DNA of 64,000 bases. Source: Escallonia rubra (lineage: Eukaryota; Streptophyta; Magnoliopsida; Escalloniales; Escalloniaceae). The stretch is from positions 226,211 through 290,210 of the forward strand of contig JAVXUO010000272.1 in the NCBI GenBank assembly GCA_033065855.1, in the 5' to 3' direction. The notes under the pieces are model-generated. The model was not told where the DNA came from, made no database searches, and saw only the letters and a list, made by a program, of their open reading frames with translations. Position numbers and translations under genes: made by a program. Shown here one piece after another: positions 1-10,170 of this stretch. Within the stretch, counting starts at the first letter, position 1, and every line of letters begins with the position of its first letter.

Positions 1-432
1 TCTCTTGGAGTTAAATCCAAAGTCCATTATCTATAGGGAAAAGTGTGCCTATGTCATCACCTGACACGTGTCATCCTCTGGGAGTGACACGTCACCAGGG
101 GATCCAAAAATACCGGTTTTCTACGAACTGTCGGATCGCATATTCACCCGGCCTGCTCCTCACAGCGTCGCTCTGTTTATCTTGAAAGACTGGCTCCCAC
201 AGAGTCGGTGTGGCCAGAGAACCCCCTTGATTTAGCCGCCAGTCCAAGGCCCTTGCAGAGTCCCACAGGCCTGGCAGCGGTGCGCAAGACCCGACGACGA
301 ACTGCCAGGCAGACTAGGCGCGATGCCCTCAAGAAACCTGCTTCCATCTCAGAGTGACCCGGGGGTCATAGTCCCTAGGGATGCTGATGAATCCTCCAGT
401 GCCAGAGCACGTAGGCCAGTCATGCAGACACC

Positions 433-780
433 TTGGCGGAGATAGTGTCCCGGAGGAATCGCCTATCCCGCGGATGAGTCCTTGTGCCGGAGCACTCGGA
501 GCGCGCCAAGGTAGCATCCCGGAGGAGCCGTCTACCTGACGGGGCAAGGTAGCATCCCGGAGGAGCTGTCTACCTGGCGGAAGGGGAGTTGAAAAACTTA
601 CTGGCAAAGATAGTGTCCCAGAGGAGTCGCCTATCCCTGCGGATGAGTCCTTGTGCCAGAGCACTCGGAGCGTGTCAAGGTAGCATCCCGGAGGAGCCAT
701 CTACCTGGCAGAAAAAGAGTTGAAAAGCTCACTGGCGGAGATAGTGTCCCGGAGGAATCGCCTATCCTCGCAGGATTATG
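433..780. repeat. Diverged tandem repeat, about 2.5 units
   Basis: A block beginning GGCGGAGATAGTGTCCCGGA recurs near 435, 603 and 733, with the sub-motif AGGTAGCATCCCGGAGGAG repeated in between. Spacings of about 168 and 130 bases show unequal units. Open frames across it are by-products of high GC content and change with each repeat, so I see no gene. It probably belongs to a larger repetitive element running in from the left edge. Confidence 0.7.
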
Positions 781-999
781 TACACTCCGGAGAGTGGGTC
801 AAAGCATGTTCCACGACCAAGGCAAGGTGCTCATGGGGTGATCAAATGATGGAACAACGCGAGGAGCTTGGTAGTGTGACAGATAGCCAAGGGGCGAGAC
901 TGTATTAACAACACTGCGCATGGGCGTGACATAGTGTGTATATGGTACCGAGGGCACGGTAATGTGACAGAGAGCCTAAGGGTGCGGCTGTATCAGCGG

Positions 1000-1460
1000 C
1001 ACGGCGAAGTGTTGGAGATGGCATGCCGGGGCAGGTGACGGGTGTCGCGGAGATGACGAGCGACCGTGGGTGACGGGCGTAATGAAGTTGGCGGGCAGGC
1101 GACGACGGGCGTTGCGGATACAGCGCTCGACTGCAGGTGATGAGCACCGCGAAGTCGGCAGCGGGAGTCGCAGAGACGTCGTGCACCGCGAAGGTGACGT
1201 GCAGACGGCAGTGGGCGTCACAGAGACGGTGAGTGTGCGAGCGCGGGTGACGAGCACCGTGAAGTTGATGCGTGGGCGACAGGCACTGCGGGGGTGGCGG
1301 TGGACGTCGCGGAAACGGCAAACGACGCGCGGCCACAGGAGACGAGTACGCAAAGTCGACGTGCGGCGACAGTTGGCGTCGTGGAGGCAGCGCACGACCA
1401 TGGGCGACGGCCATCGCAGTGACGGTGCGGTCGTGAGCGACGGTTGTTATGCGGTCACGG
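1000..1460. repeat. GC-rich degenerate repeats
   Basis: Short imperfect repeats built on GTGACGGGCGTCGCGGAGA and GACGAGCACCGCGAAGT recur every 60-70 bases. The overlapping open frames on both strands, some over 130 codons, have arginine-rich low-complexity translations. That is what stop-poor GC-rich DNA gives by chance, and no protein family is recognisable. Confidence 0.55.
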
Positions 1461-1529
1461 GTGATGGGTGAGCATTGCGGACATGGTGCTTGGAAGAGTG
1501 CGAAGCAAAAATAGGCCGACGACCCCCCG

Positions 1530-1682
1530 TGGGGAAGGTGGCCGACCCCCCCCCCCCCCTTAAGGGAGGTGGTCGACCCCACCCTTAAGGGAGGTGGTAG
1601 ACCCCACCCCCCCTCTCTTAAGGGAGGTGGCCGAGCCTTTTAAGGGAAAGGTGGCCGACCCCCTTAATAGGGAGGTGGCCGA
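1530..1682. repeat. Minisatellite, ~20-35 bp units
   Basis: Five or so units of TTAAGGGAGGTGGYCGACCCC, separated by C-runs of varying length, directly abut the (TA)n tract that follows. No gene content. Confidence 0.75.
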
Positions 1683-1683
1683 C

Positions 1684-1684
1684 A

Positions 1685-1730
<46 letters not shown>

Positions 1731-1745
1731 TATATATATATATAT
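1684..1745. repeat. (TA)n microsatellite
   Basis: A nearly pure TA tract of about 60 bases. A plastid rDNA fragment lies just beyond its right end. Confidence 0.95.
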
Positions 1746-1762
1746 CATATGCTAATACACGA

Positions 1763-1956
1763 CGATAGCGAAGTAGTACCGTGAGGGAAGGGTGAAAAGA
1801 ACCCCCATCGGGGAGTGAAATAGAACATGAAACCGTAAGCTCCCAAGCAGTGGGAGGGGCCCAGGGCTCTGACCGCGTGCCTGTTGAAGAATGAGCCGGC
1901 GACTCATAGGCAGTGGCTTGGTTAAGGGAACCCACCGGAGCCGTAGCGAAAGCGAG
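1763..1956 (+). pseudogene. Plastid 23S rRNA gene fragment in nuclear DNA (NUPT)
   Basis: The segment reads as the part of bacterial/plastid large-subunit rRNA with landmarks AGTACCGTGAGGGAAGGG, AAAAGAACCCC, GAGTGAAATAGAACATGAAA, CAAGCAGTGGGAG and AGCCGTAGCGAAAGCGAG. Details such as GTTGAAGAATGAGCCGGCGA fit plastid rather than bacterial or mitochondrial 23S, judged from memory. About 194 bases of a ~2.8-kb gene are present, so it cannot give a functional rRNA. The match ends abruptly after GCGAG on the right and near the (TA)n tract on the left. This looks like filler DNA inserted when a double-strand break was repaired, which is inference. Confidence 0.85.
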
Positions 1957-3480
1957 TTGTGACTTGAGCATGGTGGTTTGACCGGCTTGAGAGCATTGAA
2001 AAGTTGACCGTTGAATATGTGACGTGTCGTGCAAAAATGGGACCCCTAGTGCGCTCTTGGGTGCGACCAAAGTAGGTTAGGAACAATTGCGTATGTTAAC
2101 CATTTTCATTTATACTTACTTTTTTGAACCTCTTCATGTACATTTACCATTTTCCTCTGTAAATTTTCCGATCGTGTCCTAGCTCATCTTTCCACGGTAG
2201 TAACAACAACATCAACTCTGCCAAGTTACTCTGACCAGTCACCTTCGCCCACCACATCAAATTGCAACCTAATTACACCTACCGTCACCACAACAACAAC
2301 AATCAGCCAAAAATGTTTTTTTCTTTCTTGTAAATTTGTAGTCAATTGATTTTGGAAGTAAGATGACATTGAAGTTTTTCATCGGTAAATAAAGGACCTT
2401 TTACCACACAAAAAAAAAAAAAAAACAGCAATCAGCCAACTACTGTAAGCACCACAACCATAATCAGCAACAAAGATCTAGATCTGAAAATAAAAGCCCT
2501 AAAAACTGACCTTAGTTGTGGACATGACATGGTAGGTCAAGGTCGACCGCAGCAAGGTAGACAGAGATTGCGGTTGGGGGCACATATATTAACAATGAGC
2601 ACCGTCGACATACTCGTCAGGACCATCTCCATCCCCATGTGGTGTCACCATCGCAACACCACTTCCACTTGTCAGAAATACCGGCGGGGAAAGTGAAAGA
2701 TGACAAAAAGGGAGTGAGTGGGGGAGGGGAAAAAACATTTGAGTCACCCGCGGAAATACCCGACCCAAGGTAGGTCGGACATGGATCTAGGAAAAATGTT
2801 GAGTGTACGTAGAATTCAATGTAAATCCTACTCGTATCCACCATGTCTAAGTGTCTCTTCTCTGATGAAAAGGGCCTTTCCCCTCTCTTCTCTTACTCTA
2901 CACCTCTCTTTGCTTCAATAAATTCCGATCCACTTTTCTCACCCTTGTTCATTCCCGGTGTTTTCCTCTGGTTGAGGAGTTTCTTCCTGTTTGTAAGAGT
3001 TTCGACTTCTTCTGATTGTTCTCCAATGGTAGCCGACGGGATCGTTTCATGAGTTTGTGTCGCTGGCTCTGGTTTCTTTGCCTACTCCTTTGGTGGCCAG
3101 GAAAGTTATGACTTGATCGAGTAAAGATGATCTTTGTTGAAGGCATGCTATTTACTTTTGCTTCTAGTATTTGAGACATATCTCTTGAATGTGACTGTCT
3201 CCTCACGGTTTGTTCACCCCTTTACGAAGTAGTGCTTTATACTACTTTCATTTTATCTTCATATATTGTCCTTTGAAAAATCATACTAAAATTGAAATGG
3301 AGAAGAAAATAGGAATACGTTTTTTTGTTTACTTGTTATAAACACTCGAAATCATATCCGTACAAGAAAATTGGATCCTTTTTACGTACAACTCTCTCAT
3401 GAGTTTATTGCATCTACCTCCCCAAACAACTTCCTGGGATGACAATGCCACTACTATACCCACCTGCATAGTTCAATAAC
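1957..3480. other. Intergenic, no gene seen
   Basis: Mixed AT-rich sequence with an A16-17 run near 2408 that could be the tail of an old retroposon. The open frames of 60-85 codons have no recognisable family, no conserved splice structure and no codon pattern that separates them from noise. Confidence 0.5.
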
Positions 3481-3481
3481 A

Positions 3482-3905
3482 ACAAGGTGCTGCTAATGTC
3501 TCGAGAAACATTTGTAGGGACAAAAAATGACAATGTCACTTAATTAGAAGGCAATAAATAACTTAAAACGACAAACTAATGTCACGACTTACTTTTACGC
3601 CAGAACTCTAGAAAAAGGTTTGAACTGTTTGCTAGGCTACCTATGCTGTATATCCGTACCCCGTTCTCTGTTTTCATGAAAACGGAATTTGTGACCGTCA
3701 CAATCTGGACACCATTTTTGTTTAAACTGTTTGCTAGGCTACCTATGCTGTAAGACGAATGAAAATGAGATTAGCGAGGCGGGTCCACATTATAAAGTAA
3801 CGTTGCGCTGCTAATGTCTCGCTAAGCATTTTTAGTAACAGAAGACGACAATGTCACTTAACTATAAGGCAATAAATCACTTGTAACGACAAACTAATGT
3901 CACGT
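3482..3905. repeat. Two interleaved direct repeats next to PG-A
   Basis: A ~105-base block (from GGTGCTGCTAATGTCTCG to ACGACAAACTAATGTCACG) occurs at about 3484-3590 and again at 3803-3905 with scattered differences. A shorter block, AACTGTTTGCTAGGCTACCT, occurs near 3625 and 3725. The arrangement suggests local duplication or a remnant of a small transposon downstream of the broken polygalacturonase. Confidence 0.7.
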
Positions 3906-3955
3906 CTTTCGTTGGTAATGATTGTTTGGCAACAAAGAGGATGCTAGGTGTTTAC

Positions 3956-5870
3956 CTGATGCCAAGTCCAGGGCCGCATCCGATCCGATCAATCCAGACA
4001 TTCTTGGTGTTGGGACCAATGGCAATGCAATCGTCTCCGGTCCTGATTATGCGGCGGGAGATGGTAACGCCCGTGGAGTCCTGCATGATGATGCCGTCTG
4101 TGTTTGGATCCTCAGGTTATTGCACCGGGCAACCGCAAAATGACTTAACTGGCTCTTGTTCGACCTTAAGCCACTGACCACAATGTTATTGCACCACAGG
4201 AACGTTATTGACTGCACAAACACAGTGGAAAATTATTGGCACACATATCGGCATGGAGCCAAAAAACAGACACACACATTACGCGTACCCTTGTTCCATA
4301 GGGACAATTACTTCCGGTTCTGCGGCAGGCCCAGAAGCCAGCTCCTCTTCCATCAACGGTTCCTCCGCTAACAGTCAACCTTGAGACTGGAGCAAAATCC
4401 AGAGTTCCCTAGGGAGCGGTAGTCCCACGGAGCTACAAGAGTTCCTTGAATCTGGAGCAGGATTCTGTTCTTGTATGGACAACTAAAGACTGCATTCTTG
4501 ATCAAAAAATTGTCTCGAGGAACATACACCAAAGCCAGTGCAACCGAGTTGCATGCAGCCATCCAAGACCGAAGGAATGGTAGGTCGAGTCGGATTGACC
4601 ATCTGGTTTGGCACCAAAACTGACTACATTATAGGCTGCATTAAGGGGCGGAACCAGGATTTTATTTCAAGGGCGGCAAAAATTATATCGAATTCACTAA
4701 AAAAATTTGTTAGTAAATAATAGCCAAAAAAATTCTGTTAGTAAAATAATACTATCTTGATTAGACTGCGAGGACGCTGCCAATTTTTCTTTCTTTCTAA
4801 AATCTTTTTCATTCTGAAAAAAAAAAAAAAAACACACGCGCATTAGAATAAAATCTCAGTTCTCAACACAAATTCACATAGTTAAATAACTGTACATTTC
4901 AAGCTCAATATCAAATTCACATTTCCAGATGAACCTCCGCTCCCGAGCTCAAGCTCCACCTCCGAATCTCAACACAATATCAAATTCCAACAAAACAGTA
5001 CATTTTCAACTTCCCAATTTTAAAATTAAATAGTCAAACAAACTCAAGCTCAACGTCACATTCCAGCACAATTATAAACTATCGATGCACTAATTTATGA
5101 ACTAGAAAAGCAATTAACCAATTAAGAATTAGTAAAGCAAATTAACCAAATAATTACGGTGTTCCAACATCCACCAAATCACCAATAATTTATGCAATAT
5201 ATATAATCAAGGCATAATTCATTATTTGGTTTAGCATTTTCATTAGGGAACATAAATATATATAATCAAGGCATAATTTTTGCTTACCAATTAAGAATTA
5301 GCAAGCAAATTAAACGAACATATTTTATAAATTTCTATATAATCCATTACTGAAATTAAACTACAATTTCAAGATAAAGAAGCAGCTTACTTGAAGATGG
5401 GAAGTAACAGCAGTCAGCCAGTCAGCAGAGAATGAGATAAGCTCGCCGGTGACCAGTCGCCCGTCGGTCAGTCGCGGCGTCCCCTGCAGGCTGCAGCTGC
5501 ACAGCTGTTGGCAACTTGGCCGTCGCGGCGTCGCCCGTCACTGTCAGTCGCACAGCGGCACAGGCGCAACTCGAGAAACGATCCGGCGTTCAGATCTGGT
5601 CACAGCTCGTGCTCAGGCTCTCGGGCAATGGCCGTCGCTGTCGTCACGGACTCACAGTCGGAGTGTAGACACCGGTCAGCGGTCACGAAGAGAAAGAGAG
5701 AGACTGAGAGGCAGAGCGGATGGGGTCTCGGGGAACGGGGTCACAGGAGACAGGGTGCAATTTCCCAAAAAAAATTATTTTTTTTTTCAAAATTCGAGGG
5801 GGTGCACTAGCCCCCCTAGTTCCCACGTAGGTCCGCCCTTGGATCCATGAACACCGCATCAAAATATATT
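3956..5870 (-). pseudogene. PG-A: broken polygalacturonase (GH28), split by a transposon
   Basis: On the minus strand the start of a secreted polygalacturonase is readable: the end of a signal peptide (CGVHGS) near 5845-5860, then AAYNVVSFGAKPDG near 4600-4640, VYVPR and QGTLVAPWDYRSLGNSG near 4400-4530, and the second exon with NTDG, TGDDCIAIGP and CGPGLGIR at about 3956-4110. The exon ends in a clean GT donor (GTAAAC). Signal peptide and mature start are separated by a 1.2-kb insertion, and several frameshifts, stops and a scrambled stretch near 4110-4200 break the frame. The catalytic GHG motif reads GLG. Exons 3 and 4 were not found downstream. It differs more from the other copies here than they do from each other, so it is an older member of the cluster. 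Confidence 0.88.
4643..5840. mobile_element. Non-autonomous hAT-like DNA transposon inside PG-A exon 1
   Basis: The ends are imperfect inverted repeats: GGGGCGGAACCAGG on the left and, read inward from the right, GGGCGGACCTACG, followed by a stretch mentioning 'tagtgcaccccctcgaattttg' type sequence shared with the element at 29.3 kb. The exact insertion point is visible because joining the flanks restores the polygalacturonase reading GSNAAYNVV. No 8-bp target duplication of the kind hAT elements make is seen, so the family call is tentative. No transposase is present. The GC-rich inner part near 5450-5760 resembles the same zone of the 29.3-kb element in opposite orientation. Confidence 0.75.
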
Positions 5871-6785
5871 TGTGTGCTGTCGCCACCCCAGGCGAGAGTG
5901 TAGCTGCGTCGTATTCAATGTAGAACCAATGATAGAAAAACTTTGACTCCAAGCACCGCACACACATGGGCATGTACATCCAGCTGGATTACGGCCATTG
6001 CCACCACTCATGCCATCAAAAGCCACAATCACCACAGCCCTGGCTTACACATTATGTGTACAACTAAGTCTTTGCTACAACCATCATGTGCTGCGAACCC
6101 CATTTTGACAAATAACTGTTGCTAGTTATGGTTCATGGCAAATGTTCAGTGATGCAAAAAATATGTTGCTCGAGTTTACGCCCTTCATGTAATAGTAGAA
6201 AGTTTGGGTGGGCTTTGAATAAATACGTTATGTAAAAACCCCGTTACTTTAGTGAGATTACTACCTCAAATAAATACATATGTAATCAATAAACTAAAAT
6301 TGTACCTTTTTCTTAATATTAAATTTTTTTGGTGCATTTTAAATAATGACCTTAAATACGGGGACTCTATGTATTTTCCCACTTTAAGGCTTGATTAAGT
6401 GGTTCTTTCTTCTCTTCAGCAGCCTCCTTGCTTCTGTTTTCTAGGGCACGCACCTCAGTCAAATTTCCGATATCCTACTTCGGTACGAATTAAGTATTCG
6501 TCGCTAGTAGTCGTCTATTTCATTATTGTAGTATTTTGGAGGTTTGATTAATAAGACCTAGAGTTTTTTTTTTTTTTGTTGACTTTTGGTGTTAGGTTTT
6601 GCATGAGTGCAGATCGGGTAACAGTTGCGTTGGGACTTAGTGTTGCCGAATTGCTCGTATAACACAAGGAATTTCTTATATTTTTGCTATGGTAAGTATT
6701 TGACTTGTCGATAGATGGGGTTTTAGCCTCTTTACTTTAGCGACCATTGCCTATTCCTATATGGACAGACCGAGCGGTCGCAGCG
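5871..6785. other. Intergenic between PG-A and the BIR1-like gene
   Basis: This should hold the upstream region of PG-A and the 3' flank of the receptor gene. No open frame, RNA gene or clear repeat is recognisable apart from A/T runs. Confidence 0.5.
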
Positions 6786-7742
6786 TCATGCTACAACCTT
6801 GGTTACCGCTAAAGTTAGTTCGTTATGATATTTAACAACAATTTCATTTTGCATTAACATCTGAGAGTCACTTATGAGGCCATACCTCTCCCCAGCTATG
6901 GTCCTCATTTCGTTGTACACGTCCAACATGGATGGCCTCTGATCTAGAGAGGACTGGACGCATTTGCAGGCAATCACGAGGAACTGATTGATCTCATCTT
7001 CAAATCCCTGCCCAAGCAAAGACTCGTCGATTGCGTCGTATAGACTCGTGAAGTTACTGAAAGTACCACCAGAATTATTGCAAAATAGAATCAGTTTAAT
7101 AGGTTCCTCTCTTGTAACCAACTCAAGAAGCACGATGCCGAATCCGTATACGTCCTTCTTATCACAACCCAGAACCCAAGTTTCTCCACTTCCCAGAAGT
7201 TTTCTACTTGAAACAGTGGAATTTGAGCTCATAATGGTTGCCTCCCCGAAATTTGAAAGCTTTGTCTCAAAAGTATGATCCAGTAAGATACATTCTGAGC
7301 TAATGTTTTGATGAACTACCCGAAGATTTTTGTTACTATGGAGCCATGCGAGGCCTCTAGCTAGCCCCACCGCAATTTTAACTCTCACAGGCCATTCCAT
7401 GATGTTCGTGTCACCCTCCACGGGATGTAGCCACTCATGGAGGTTACCGTTTTTCATATATTTATAAACCAAAAGTCTCTCTTTCAAGTGGATGGAGAAA
7501 CCTATCAATGGCATCAAATTGCTATGCCTTAACCTCCCTAATGTCATTACCTCTGAGATGAACTTTTTTTCTGAGCGTTTCGATTTATTGAACCTCTTGA
7601 CGGCTAGGATCGAACCATTTGGGAGCGACGCCTTGTACATGGTGCCCAGTTTTCCTATCCTATTTGCTTCATTGAAATTTTTGGTTGCCTTCTCGAGCTC
7701 TGCAAACTGAATTCTCGTTGCAAACTTCTCCAGCAAATAGAT
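6786..7742 (-). CDS. BIR1-like: BIR1-like receptor pseudokinase, exon 2 (kinase domain)
   Basis: A 319-codon exon (stop included) reading IYLLEKFATRIQF, then a protein-kinase fold close to BAK1-interacting receptor-like kinase 1. In order it shows a degraded glycine loop (GKLGTMY), the ATP lysine in LAVKRF, an HRD position reading HQN (VVHQNISSECILL), a DFG position reading NFG, then DVYGFGIVLLELVT and the C-lobe arginine in QRPSMLDVY. The APE region is shortened and unrecognisable. Lacking the catalytic Asp and the metal-binding Asp, it should be a pseudokinase; several BIR proteins work that way, holding BAK1 in check at the plasma membrane. The exon begins right after a good acceptor (GCTAGCAG). 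The LRR half lies ~10 kb upstream, across the foldback element. Confidence 0.85.
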   Translation of the reverse strand: MYLLEKFATRIQFAELEKATKNFNEANRIGKLGTMYKASLPNGSILAVKRFNKSKRSEKKFISEVMTLGRLRHSNLMPLIGFSIHLKERLLVYKYMKNGNLHEWLHPVEGDTNIMEWPVRVKIAVGLARGLAWLHSNKNLRVVHQNISSECILLDHTFETKLSNFGEATIMSSNSTVSSRKLLGSGETWVLGCDKKDVYGFGIVLLELVTREEPIKLILFCNNSGGTFSNFTSLYDAIDESLLGQGFEDEINQFLVIACKCVQSSLDQRPSMLDVYNEMRTIAGERYGLISDSQMLMQNEIVVKYHNELTLAVTKVVA

Positions 7743-8851
7743 CTGCTAGCAATGTACCCAGTTTATTGTTGTCAGTTCTCAAAGTACGCACGATTCACGC
7801 GGATGAAAAAATAAATAAATTTAGTAGTATCTAGACTTCAATAAACCAAGATGAAGATGCCAACTTAGTCTTGTATTTAGTGAAACGTCCTCCTGATTCA
7901 GGGTTCAAGTCTCATCAGGAGATACAAAAGCTCGGGACGTTGAGGCATGTTAGACTAGAAATGGTTCCATGACTTAATAAAGACCAAGTTACATACAAAG
8001 ATGGAAAAATTAACTTGGTATGTAGTCAGGGGAATCCTATTCATGCCTGGAACAAAAACGGATGTGGAATTCTCATTCCTATCTTGTATGCATTAGGGGA
8101 GGGTGGATTGGGGAGTGACAGTCGACGACGCCTATTACACAAAAATTGCTGCTGAGGCACTGGAGATACTTGGCTTAAGTTACTTGCGGGGAAAAGGGGA
8201 TCATGTTCCTACACACACACACACACACACACATGGGGGGCTGATCCACATCTATCAGTGAACAAAATAATTATTTCTCCAACTATAATCTGGCTTATTA
8301 CACAAAAGTTGTGAACGACTCAGATTTGATATTTTTTTACTTTAACCGCTACTAAGCGAAGCTAGATAATTCTAGCGTTAAAAATTAATCAGCTCCCATA
8401 TGTGCATAAATAAATCCATAACATATATACATGTCGCTATATACATGTATGTGTGTGTGTATCTATACTACTTATAACGAGGACACCTTTTTTTATTTTT
8501 GGTGAAACGCCCTTTTGGTGTTACACCGAAAGTGATTTTAGTGACGACATGTGTTCAAAATGAGGGTAAAATCGTAAAATATATTTTTGTTGTTACATAA
8601 CTACCTAACTACAATGATGACAAGTGACATTTCAAAAAAATCTTTAAAATGTGACACTAAATAAAAATCTTAATCGGTAAGTAACTAGCTACCTATAATA
8701 ATATGTTTAGATTTCATAAGTTAAAATTCATCAGAAAATATAGTTAAAAAAAAATAAATTTCAGATCAAGTTTGATACAATAATAATATTTTTGCTAACT
8801 TATTTTTGGACATATTACTGAATATGATAATAAATATGTACATGTGATGTT

Positions 8852-8884
<33 letters not shown>
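7743..8884. other. Intron of the BIR1-like gene, 3' part
   Basis: No coding sequence seen. It contains an (AC)n microsatellite at about 8211-8232 and, directly after it, GGGGGGCTGATCCACATCTA, which resembles the terminus of the foldback element at 8885. It ends in a (TA)n tract at 8851-8884 that abuts that element. The segment looks like original intron plus old transposon pieces. Confidence 0.55.
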
Positions 8885-8887
<3 letters not shown>

Positions 8888-8924
8888 GCCCGATCCACAC
8901 CCACCGGTGGAGAAAAAAATTTTC

Positions 8925-9205
8925 TCCACCCAACCGCTTGTAAGACAAGCGGTTGGCTACTGTGTCATTTTCTCGTGGGCCCCACCACAAAAAGCCCAAC
9001 CGCATGTAAGAGCAGCGGTTGGGCATGATTATTTTTTTGGCATGGCCCACCATAAAAAACCACTCCACCCAACCGCTTCTCTTATACGCGGTTGGGACAA
9101 ATTTTTTTTTGCCCAACCGCTTCTCTTAGAAGCGGTTGGTAACCCCTTTTTTTTTTAACAATTTTTTAAAGAACCAACCGCATATAAAAGAAGCGGTTGG
9201 TGGCT
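8925..9205. repeat. Five CCAACCGC hairpins, left arm
   Basis: Five short inverted repeats of the form CAACCGC(T/A)T ... (A/G)CGGTTGG with loops of about 7-10 bases occur near 8930, 8998, 9068, 9113 and 9174. All have the same stem, while the loops vary. The stem is kept though surrounding poly-A/T runs vary, so the inverted motif is probably the conserved part. Confidence 0.85.
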
Positions 9206-9284
9206 TTTATTTTGGGTGGCTCCCACACAACAACTTTCAAATTTTTTGATTGGCTGAGACAAAAAAAAAAAAATCATGCCGAGG

Positions 9285-9745
9285 CTGCCACGTGGCATCA
9301 TCCGCGCCTGCCACGTGGCCCAACCGCGTGAAGGGGCGCCGGTTGGTGCCACGTGGCCTCCTCAGCGTCTGCCACGTGGCCCAACCGCGTGAAGAGACGC
9401 AGGTTGTTGCCGCGTGGCTTACACGCGCCTGCCACGTGGCCACCACGCGCCTGCCACGTGGCCACGCGCGGGAAGGTGGGCCTGTTGGGGCGCCGGCGGT
9501 GCCACGTGGCCTCTTCAGCGTCTGCCACGTGGCCCAACCGCGTGAAGGGACGCCGGTTGTTGCCGCGTGGCCTCCACGCGCATGCCACGTGGCCACCACG
9601 CGCCTGCCACGTGGCCAAACGCGGGAAATTGCGCCTGTTGGTACGATGCGGTGCCACGTGGCCTCCCCCGCTCCTGCCACGTGGCCCAACCGCGTGAAGG
9701 GGCCCCGCGGGTTGCCTCTCCTTCTGCCACGTGGCGCCCCTCCCC
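9285..9745. promoter_or_regulatory. Array of 13 perfect G-boxes, left arm
   Basis: The palindrome CCACGTGGC, containing the G-box core CACGTG, occurs 13 times in about 450 bases, plus two CCGCGTGGC variants. Copies are spaced 15-50 bases apart and linked by CCAACCGCGTGAAG spacers. G-boxes of this form are bound in plants by bZIP (GBF, HY5, ABF) and bHLH (PIF, MYC) factors. The array sits just outside a TATA-like sequence, where enhancer sites would be expected. Long open frames here are by-products of the repeat. Confidence 0.8.
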
Positions 9746-9900
9746 CCACGCGCCTGATGGCTCCCCGTGACTCTGTCCTTCCTCCCCGTGACTGTCCTTT
9801 TTTGCAGTGGTTCCCGCCAAATTTTTTTTTCTGCCACCACTCACGGGTTTTTTCTGCAGACACCAACCCTCTTTTTTCTTCTCTCCTCCTTTTTCTTCTC

Positions 9901-10058
9901 TATTTATAATCCCCTCCCCCCAACCATTCTTCTCCACATTTCTGCTCTGCTCCGCATTTTTTCTCCACAAACCAAAAAATATTAGCGCTAGAAGAAGATC
10001 GGTGAATAATCGCTAGAAGATCGGTAGATTTTTCTTCAAATCCATCAAGTCACAACAA
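9901..10058 (+). promoter_or_regulatory. Left-arm promoter module (TATA-like plus splice donor), reads inward
   Basis: A TATTTATA sequence in pyrimidine-rich DNA is followed by ~150 bases of 5'-UTR-like sequence and a consensus splice donor (AACAA|GTAAGTAT at 10059). It mirrors the right-arm module. Transcription from here would run on the plus strand, antisense to the PMD gene. The TATA-like motif could also be read in the outward direction as TATAAATA; the downstream donor favours inward. Confidence 0.5.
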
Positions 10059-10170
10059 GTAAGTATTTTGAATTTCCTTATACATCAAGTCAGCGTATTA
10101 CACTTAGCGTATTACACTTAGCGTATTACATTTATAGCGATTCAAAATAGCGTATTACATTACATTTATA

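Noticed and set aside
1070-1471. 133-codon and 225-codon frames near the left edge
   Set aside because: Arginine/proline-rich translations over degenerate repeats on both strands. No family, no start context.
8461-8500. Helitron 5' end (TCTATACTACTTATAACGAG)
   Set aside because: The start looks plausible but no matching hairpin and CTAG end occurs before the foldback element, so it cannot be supported.
9237-9970. Several 110-220-codon overlapping frames on both strands in the G-box arrays (also 16495-17333)
   Set aside because: They are by-products of a stop-poor GC-rich repeat: all frames are open, translations are repetitive, and both arms show the same set mirrored.
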